A DNA stretch of 64,000 nucleotides, taken from Desulfovibrionales bacterium (lineage in GTDB: Bacteria > Desulfobacterota > Desulfovibrionia > Desulfovibrionales > Desulfonatronaceae). The DNA lies in assembly GCA_007693505.1 (NCBI GenBank), contig REDL01000056.1:62001-126000 (forward strand), written 5' to 3'. The translations under genes and the position numbers were made by a program. A model generated the notes under the pieces. That model ran no database searches. It worked only from the letters and a program-made list of their open reading frames with translations, and was not told the origin of the DNA. Below are positions 59,301 to 64,000 of this stretch, piece after piece; position 1 is the first letter of the stretch; each line of letters opens with the position of its first letter.

Positions 59301-60209
59301 TCACTTTTCGTCGTCGGCGACCATGGCCTTGATCCTGCAGACGCCGCAACGCTCTGCGGAAGTGGGATAGCCGCATTCGGTGCAGGGGGTGGGAAGCTGG
59401 CCCTGCTGGTCGCTCCAGGCGGCAAAGACCGGACGACCCTCGCGGAGAAAATTCTCGTAAAACTGGACTTTGGCCCCAGGCATGCGCTCTTCCAGGCCGG
59501 ACCAGAGCCCTTTGTAGATTGGAAAGCTGGCCTTGCCACTGTAAGGGCAACCGGCAATGACGTGGTCGATGCCGCGCAGGAAGCTGAAGTTGGCGATTTC
59601 GAACTCGGTCAGCCGGTACATCGGCTTGATTTTGCGGGCAAAGCCGCTCTCGGCAGGCAAAAGTGGTCCCTGGTCGCTGAGATAGGCATGATCCCAGCGG
59701 ATGGTGTTGGCGAAAAGGCGGCTGACCTCATCGTCCAGGTTGTGCCCCGTGGCCAGCACAGGGTAGTCGTTTTCCAAGGCAAACTTGTTGAAGTAGTAGC
59801 GCTTGAGCTTGCCGCAGACTGAGCAGATCGGCCGTTTGATCCGGGATTTGACCAGGGGAATGGCCAGACCTTCTCGGCGCAGTTCGATGACTGTCAGCGG
59901 CAGACCCAGCTTGGCGAAGAAGCCTTCGCAAGCCGCGCGGGCGTCCGTGGAAGAATTGGGGATGTCCAAATCCACATGCAGACCATGGACGTCATGCCCA
60001 AGTTCATGCAGAAGCAGGGTCAAGGCCAGAGAATCCTTGCCTCCGCTGACAGCGACCAGCACCCGGTCACCGGGGGCAATCATCTTGTGACGATGGATGG
60101 CCCGTTCAACCTGGGAGCGCACAAAGACAGGGTAACAGTCGGGACAAAAGGCCGTGTTGTGACTGGGCAGTGCCACAGCGGCCACGGCCTTGCATTTTCG
60201 GCATTTCAT
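59301..60209 (-). CDS. TtuA/Ncs6-like tRNA 2-thiolation protein (PP-loop, two zinc fingers)
   Basis: A 302-residue PP-loop ATPase. N-terminal zinc finger MKCRKCK..FCPDCY (residues 1-25); PP-loop VLVAVSGGKDSLAL; a CxxC pair in RPICSVCGKLKRYYF; TGHNLDDEVSRLF; a third cysteine in AGCPYSGKASFP; and a C-terminal zinc finger PCTECGYPTSAERCGVC. This is the TtuA type that holds a 4Fe-4S cluster and thiolates U54 (or U34) using a ubiquitin-like sulfur carrier. The start at 60209 is 5 bases after the stop of the small carrier-like gene, which supports a partnership. Confidence 0.85.
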   Translation of the reverse strand: MKCRKCKAVAAVALPSHNTAFCPDCYPVFVRSQVERAIHRHKMIAPGDRVLVAVSGGKDSLALTLLLHELGHDVHGLHVDLDIPNSSTDARAACEGFFAKLGLPLTVIELRREGLAIPLVKSRIKRPICSVCGKLKRYYFNKFALENDYPVLATGHNLDDEVSRLFANTIRWDHAYLSDQGPLLPAESGFARKIKPMYRLTEFEIANFSFLRGIDHVIAGCPYSGKASFPIYKGLWSGLEERMPGAKVQFYENFLREGRPVFAAWSDQQGQLPTPCTECGYPTSAERCGVCRIKAMVADDEK

Positions 60210-60213
60210 GGCA

Positions 60214-60411
60214 TCATCCTCGTGACGTGACCGTGCGGACGACAACCTCGTCGCCGGCATGCAGGCGGCGATCCGGTGTGAGCAATTCTCCGTCGCGGAT
60301 GATCAGCGCGGCGTTGTTGCCAAGACCCAATTTTCGCAATAGTTGCAGGACCGTGCCCAGTCTGGGAAAGTGCATCGTTCGGCCTTCGGGTTCCAATCGG
60401 ATATAAATCAT
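60214..60411 (-). CDS. Small ubiquitin-fold (ThiS/MoaD/TtuB-like) protein
   Basis: A 65-residue protein beginning MIYIRLEPEGRTMHFPRLGT, with a beta-grasp pattern: strand, LLRKLGLGNNAALII, DGELLTPDRRLHAGDEVVV. ThiS/MoaD/TtuB carriers end in GG and donate sulfur as a thiocarboxylate. This one ends TVTSRG, so the penultimate Gly is replaced by Arg. The ribosome site GAGGTGAAG fits. It is 4 bases upstream of the TtuA-like gene, so it is the obvious candidate donor. Confidence 0.75.
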   Translation of the reverse strand: MIYIRLEPEGRTMHFPRLGTVLQLLRKLGLGNNAALIIRDGELLTPDRRLHAGDEVVVRTVTSRG

Positions 60412-60713
60412 TCGGCTTCACCTCGACAAAGCATTTGCTGTTGTTTATCCAGGTTGGCATGGTAATTCAACCGGAAATAGCCGGTGATTCCTTGCTCGTT
60501 CCGCTTTATGGAGGCCACAGGGAAACAGTTGGTTGAGACTCATGGTGAATCTGTGTAAGCTTTCTGAAATTCATGAGCGGATCATATTCTCATTGAAGTG
60601 CATGAGTTCTTTTCGGGACTTGTTTCCAACTGCTTGCCCCGGATAATATCCCAGCCTCGATTCATTTTTCGCAGCCAAGGAATGCCGCGTCGTTCCACCT
60701 CAAGGAGGAGAGT
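60412..60713. other. Divergent intergenic region before the response regulator
   Basis: No gene. The ribosome site AAGGAGGAG of the response regulator is at its end. Nothing else is supported. Confidence 0.4.
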
Positions 60714-61127
60714 ATGGCCAAAGGAAAAATTCTTGTCGTCGATGACGAACATCACATTCGACTCTTGTACCAGGAAGAACTTCAGATGGAGAATTACGAC
60801 GTCGTCACTTCGGACGGGTCGGAGAACATTCTGGAAGTCCTGTCCCGGGAAAAGCCCCAGGTGGTTGTCCTGGACATCAAGCTGGAGGGGAATCGTTCCG
60901 GGCTGGATCTGCTTCAGGAAATTCGCAGTCAGGACCAGTCCATTCCGGTCATCCTCTGCACGGCATACGACAGTTTTCAACATGATCTGAAATCCATTGC
61001 CGCGGATTTTTACGTGGTCAAGTCCGTGGACCTGACGGAGCTGAAAAGTAAAGTGGATCAAGCCCTGAAAAAGGCCGAAAAACAGGCTGCTCCTCCTTCT
61101 GGAGAGAGTCAGCCTTCCTACTTTTGA
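60714..61127 (+). CDS. Stand-alone response regulator (CheY-like receiver)
   Basis: A 137-residue protein with one receiver domain: acidic pair in ILVVDDEHH, phospho-acceptor Asp in VVLDIKLEGNRSG, Thr in LCTAYDS and Lys in YVVKSVDL. The C-terminal tail KKAEKQAAPPSGESQPSYF is disordered. With no output domain it acts by protein contact. No cognate kinase is adjacent. It has its own terminator, so it is monocistronic. Confidence 0.93.
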   Translation: MAKGKILVVDDEHHIRLLYQEELQMENYDVVTSDGSENILEVLSREKPQVVVLDIKLEGNRSGLDLLQEIRSQDQSIPVILCTAYDSFQHDLKSIAADFYVVKSVDLTELKSKVDQALKKAEKQAAPPSGESQPSYF

Positions 61128-61154
61128 ATCGTGACGGATTGCAGGTACCCAAGA

Positions 61155-61184
61155 AAGCCGGGCCTTGAGGCCCGGCTTTTTTTT
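61155..61184 (+). terminator. Rho-independent terminator after the response regulator
   Basis: AAGCCGGGCC and GGCCCGGCTT enclose a TTGA loop and run into T8. It is 28 bases past the stop codon. Confidence 0.95.
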
Positions 61185-61198
61185 GGTACGCCGTGCAA

Positions 61199-62308
61199 CT
61201 AACGCCCTTGGGTCCGGCGGAATTGGCGAACAGCCCGGTTGTGCTCCTCCAGCGTCCGGCTGAAGGTGTGCGAACCGTCGCCGCTGGAGACGAAATAGAA
61301 CAGGTTGTGCTCTTCGGGGTGCAAAACGGCCCGGAGCGAAGCCAGTCCGGGTGAGGCAATGGGCCCCGGAGGCAGGCCTGCGTGCATGTAGGTGTTGTAA
61401 GGGTTTGAGGGATCGTCCAGGTGTCTGCGGAGCAGCGGTCCGGAAAAGTCGGGTCCAAGGCCATAGATGGTTGTCGGATCGCACTGAAGGCGCATGCCGA
61501 TGCGCAGTCGATTGGAAAAAACCCCAGCGACCCGTTGCCGTTCTTCGGCCAGTCCGGTTTCTTTTTCCACCAATGAGGCCAGAATAACCGTCTCGCGAAC
61601 CGTTTCCACGGGAGGACGGTCCTCGGGCCAGAGCTGTTCATCGGCAACCCGCCAGAACATGTTCAGCATCATTTCGACGATGGGCCGGGCGTCGTTGTTG
61701 CGTGGCCGGGGCAGGTAATAGGTCTCCGGAAACAGGAAACCCTCGGCGTTTTCCTGGGGGATGTTGAACCGCCGAAGCAGGGCCGGGTCGTGCACTGCCT
61801 TGGCGAAACTTTCGAAACTGGCCAAACCGGAAGCTGCCACGACGCGTCCGGTTTGCCACCATGTCAGGCCTTCAGGGATTTGCAGGCGGTGGAGATAGAC
61901 CCGGCCCGAGGTCAAAACATCCAGAACCCTGTCCGGCGTCCAACCGGTGTGCAAGGCAAATTCACCGGCCTGCACCGACGCCCCTCGTCCCAAGGCCTGG
62001 GCATACAACCGAAACCGCATGCCGCTGGAAACCAGGTCTTCACTCTCCAGAAGCTGGCTGATCCGAATCAGGGACATACCCGGAACGATCTCCACCAAAC
62101 GTGTTTCTCCCGGCTGTTGTGGAGGAACGTGCAGAAACCGATGGATGTCCCAGGCAAGTCCGGCGCTGCCGGCCAGGAGGATAACAAGGCAGAGCATCAA
62201 TGCCTTGCGCATCCTGCCGCTGCGCTTCGGGGGAGGCGAGTTGACAGGAATACTTCCTCCTGAAGCCGACTCTGCTCGCATTTCAGATTGCCGATGTTCA
62301 GCTGACAT
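61199..62308 (-). CDS. mltG: Endolytic murein transglycosylase MltG
   Basis: Cleaves nascent glycan strands and so terminates peptidoglycan chain growth. The 369-residue protein has a short cytoplasmic N-terminus, a membrane span (about 33-52, [20 protein letters not shown]), a LysM-like region, and the YceG domain. The catalytic Glu is in [15 protein letters not shown]. It ends [16 protein letters not shown]. The start overlaps the AroA' gene by 11 bases. Confidence 0.95.
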   Translation of the reverse strand: MSAEHRQSEMRAESASGGSIPVNSPPPKRSGRMRKALMLCLVILLAGSAGLAWDIHRFLHVPPQQPGETRLVEIVPGMSLIRISQLLESEDLVSSGMRFRLYAQALGRGASVQAGEFALHTGWTPDRVLDVLTSGRVYLHRLQIPEGLTWWQTGRVVAASGLASFESFAKAVHDPALLRRFNIPQENAEGFLFPETYYLPRPRNNDARPIVEMMLNMFWRVADEQLWPEDRPPVETVRETVILASLVEKETGLAEERQRVAGVFSNRLRIGMRLQCDPTTIYGLGPDFSGPLLRRHLDDPSNPYNTYMHAGLPPGPIASPGLASLRAVLHPEEHNLFYFVSSGDGSHTFSRTLEEHNRAVRQFRRTQGR

Positions 62309-63101
62309 GTCCCAGCGTCTCCATGGCCTGGTCCACGCTCACATCGTCATGGACGATGCCATGCATGGCCTTGAGCAGAGCCTGGGGATTCTCGGCCTGG
62401 AAGATGTTTCGGCCCATGGACAGCCCCGCCCCTCCGGCGTTGATGGAATCGGAGACCATCTGGAGTACCGCGCGGACACTGTCCATTTTCGGCCCTCCGG
62501 CGATAACTACCGGTACGCAGCAGGCATCAACCACGCGCTGGAAACTGTCCATGTCTCCAGTGTAGGGCACCTTGACCACGTCCGCCCCCAGTTCCACGCC
62601 CACCCTGGCGCAATGGGCCACGACATCCGGGTCGTACTCATTGGGAACCTTCGGTCCGCGGGCGTACATCATGGCCAGCATAGGCACTCCCCAGGAGGCC
62701 GCCGTGGCACTGACTTGACCCATGTCCTCCAGCATCATTCGCTCGTTCTCGTCGCCCAGGTTGACATGCACGGAAACACCGTCAGCCCCCAGGCGCAGCG
62801 CCTCCTCCACCGAGGCCACCAGGGTTTTGGCATTGGGAAAAGGCGACAGGGCGGTGCTGGCTGAAAGATGGATGATCAGTCCGATGTCCGGTCCGCTGCC
62901 ACGGTGTCCGCAACGGACCAGTCCCTTGTGCATGACCACGGCATTGGCTCCGCCGTTGGCAATCCGGCTCAAGGTTTGGCGCATATCGGTCAAGCCGGAA
63001 AGCGGCCCCACACTCACGCCGTGATCCAGCGGGACAATGAGTGCTCGCAGGGTGTCACGGTTCAGAATCCGTTCCAGTCTGATTTGTTTTCCAAGATGCA
63101 T
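62298..63101 (-). CDS. 2-amino-3,7-dideoxy-D-threo-hept-6-ulosonate synthase (AroA'/class I aldolase family)
   Basis: A 267-residue class I aldolase-fold enzyme with [28 protein letters not shown] and the catalytic-lysine region [16 protein letters not shown]. It also has PVVIAGGPK and [12 protein letters not shown]. The family includes the archaeal-type ADH synthase that replaces DAHP synthase in several sulfate reducers, and DeoC/FbaB-like aldolases. I favour ADH synthase from the length and motifs, but the aromatic pathway partner (AroB') is not in the window. The ribosome site ACAGGAG is good. It overlaps mltG. Confidence 0.78.
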   Translation of the reverse strand: MHLGKQIRLERILNRDTLRALIVPLDHGVSVGPLSGLTDMRQTLSRIANGGANAVVMHKGLVRCGHRGSGPDIGLIIHLSASTALSPFPNAKTLVASVEEALRLGADGVSVHVNLGDENERMMLEDMGQVSATAASWGVPMLAMMYARGPKVPNEYDPDVVAHCARVGVELGADVVKVPYTGDMDSFQRVVDACCVPVVIAGGPKMDSVRAVLQMVSDSINAGGAGLSMGRNIFQAENPQALLKAMHGIVHDDVSVDQAMETLGHVS

Positions 63102-63459
63102 GGCTCTAACTCCTGTGGGGCGGTTGAAGGGGCGAATTCCGGAAGACCGTGAATCCGTCTGTTGGATGATCTAGCCAAGAATAAATCCAAAAATCAAGAA
63201 GGAAAGGGAGGCAGGTTTTGCAGGTCGCTTGCCAATGCATGCTCCTGAAGGAGCATTGCCCGCCATTGGCAATGCGCGCCGGGATAGTGGCACGTTTTTC
63301 TGTTTCCCACCGCAAAACCCGCAGGACCTTCGATTCCCTGCCTTGACTTGTCCATGGAGAATGGTACATCTCCTTTATTTTCTTCGCCTTTCTCCGTTCG
63401 CCGCGGGACTGCTTTTTTGGGGGAAGCGGCATAGAAAATCAACCAGAAGGTTTTTCCTT
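63102..63459. other. Intergenic region upstream of purK with nested inverted repeats
   Basis: No gene. It contains ATGCTCCT/AGGAGCAT (63239-63256) nested in GCCAATG/CATTGGC (63231-63237 and 63264-63270). I do not recognise a purine riboswitch. Confidence 0.45.
63343..63370 (+). promoter_or_regulatory. Candidate promoter for purK
   Basis: TTGACT at 63343-63348 is followed after 16 bases by TACATC (63365-63370). It is 90 bases before the purK start. The match is modest. Confidence 0.3.
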
Positions 63460-64000
63460 ATGAAACAGGCGTGGTGGGATCCTGTCCGTGACCGTATACC
63501 TTGCCCTCCCCTGCGTTTGGGGATCATCGGTGGCGGGCAGCTGGGAAAAATGCTGGCCATTGAGGCCAAGAAACTTGGCTGTGTCGTGCGAGTCCTTGAT
63601 CCGACGCCGGCAGCACCGGCCGGGCAGGTCAGTGACCATCAGATCATCGGCGGTTTTTTTGATCGTGACAAGCTTCGTGTGTTGGCGGAAGCCTCGGATG
63701 TACTCACCTATGATCTGGAGCACATTGACACGTCGTCCCTGCACGCCCTTGAAGCCGCGGGGACAGTCATCCATCCTTCGCCGGGTCTCCTGGAAGTTCT
63801 TCAGGATAAATTGCACCAGAAGGAACGATTGGCTGCGGCTGGATTGCCGCAGCCTGACTTCATTCCGCTGGATACGTGGGATGAACACGTTGTGCGCGAT
63901 TTTGGTTTTCCCCTGGTGCAGAAAAGCCGACGGGGAGGGTACGATGGTCGCGGTGTCGTGATCCTGCGTGATGCGGCTGACCTGGGACGCGCCTTGGAAG
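63460..64000 (+). CDS. purK: 5-(carboxyamino)imidazole ribonucleotide synthase, N-terminal part (3' end outside window)
   Basis: The first 180 residues of an ATP-grasp enzyme in purine synthesis, cut by the window end. It starts MKQAWWDPVRDR, then LGIIGGGQLGKMLAIEAKKLG (nucleotide/substrate binding), LTYDLEHIDTSSLHALE and QDKLHQKERLAAAGLPQP, the pattern of PurK. The YDGRGVVIL loop of the ATP-grasp domain is present. ATG at 63460 has AGAAGG upstream. purE should follow but is not visible. Confidence 0.93.
   Translation, partial: MKQAWWDPVRDRIPCPPLRLGIIGGGQLGKMLAIEAKKLGCVVRVLDPTPAAPAGQVSDHQIIGGFFDRDKLRVLAEASDVLTYDLEHIDTSSLHALEAAGTVIHPSPGLLEVLQDKLHQKERLAAAGLPQPDFIPLDTWDEHVVRDFGFPLVQKSRRGGYDGRGVVILRDAADLGRALE

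Noticed and set aside
58016-59332. 438-residue open frame on the plus strand
   Set aside because: Antisense to the LarA-like gene; Gln/Gly/His-rich low-complexity translation.
60582-61484. 300-residue open frame on the minus strand
   Set aside because: It runs antisense to the response regulator and mltG regions and across a terminator; composition is Arg/Pro-rich as expected for an antisense shadow of GC-rich coding DNA.

Overview
The window looks like chromosomal core sequence of a Gram-negative, motile, probably anaerobic bacterium. I judge it most likely a member of Desulfovibrionales (Desulfobacterota). The clues are LPS/Kdo genes (kdsA, kdsC, heptosyltransferase), an archaeal-type ADH synthase (AroA') at the head of aromatic biosynthesis, a rpoZ-dnaJ pair, a TtuA-type tRNA thiolase, many signalling proteins and moderately high GC. 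This placement is inferred from gene content; there is no rRNA in the window. I see no prophage, integrase, transposase gene, plasmid function or CRISPR array.

Layout. 1-5.7 kb: end of a glycosyltransferase, a Ste24-like membrane protease and two overlapping dynamin-like GTPases. 6-7.6 kb: tRNA-Ser(CGA) overlapped by tadA, then purQ. 7.8-13 kb: a tight + strand cluster pyrG-kdsA-kdsC-heptosyltransferase-glycosyltransferase, for CTP, Kdo and LPS core. 13-20.7 kb: a 1416-residue hybrid kinase, a REC-GGDEF diguanylate cyclase, alr and two unknown genes. 20.8-26.5 kb: SLC13-type permease with four RCK_C domains, an RluA-family pseudouridine synthase, an exported FG-GAP protein and an unknown. 26.7-30.2 kb: an RsmB/RsmF-type methyltransferase, ribF, tRNA-Leu(CAG) with a clear terminator, and a cysteine-cluster protein. 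30.4-39.7 kb: M16 protease, small unknowns, EVE and DUF4139 proteins, gapA, a GAF protein, a Sel1-repeat protein and trmL. 39.8-45 kb: TAXI-TRAP transporter pair, M23 peptidase, TtcA-like protein. 45.5-48.8 kb: rpoZ-dnaJ-moaC facing hisH-hisF. 49.3-54.1 kb: Tat-exported patatin, HDOD protein, CheD, NagZ and an M24 peptidase. 54.5-64 kb: gmd, a chemoreceptor with a heme-c motif in its sensor, a LarA-like protein, a TtuA-like thiolase with a small ubiquitin-fold partner, a CheY-like regulator, mltG, AroA' and the start of purK.

How the parts fit. Several gene sets serve the envelope (Kdo/LPS, alr, mltG, M23, NagZ, GDP-mannose dehydratase) and tRNA modification (tadA, trmL, TtcA-like, TtuA-like, RluA). 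Signalling is prominent: hybrid kinase, cyclase, HDOD, CheD, chemoreceptor, GAF and a lone receiver. Many gene pairs overlap by 4-13 bases, which suggests translational coupling.

Most notable observations: a ~260-bp nearly full-length imperfect palindrome flanked by an 8-9 bp direct repeat (48955-49232), which looks like a MITE; the tandem dynamin-like GTPases; the CxxCH chemoreceptor; the TtuA-like/ubiquitin-fold pair whose carrier ends in RG, not GG; the tadA-tRNA overlap; and strong intercistronic hairpins that lack U-tracts.
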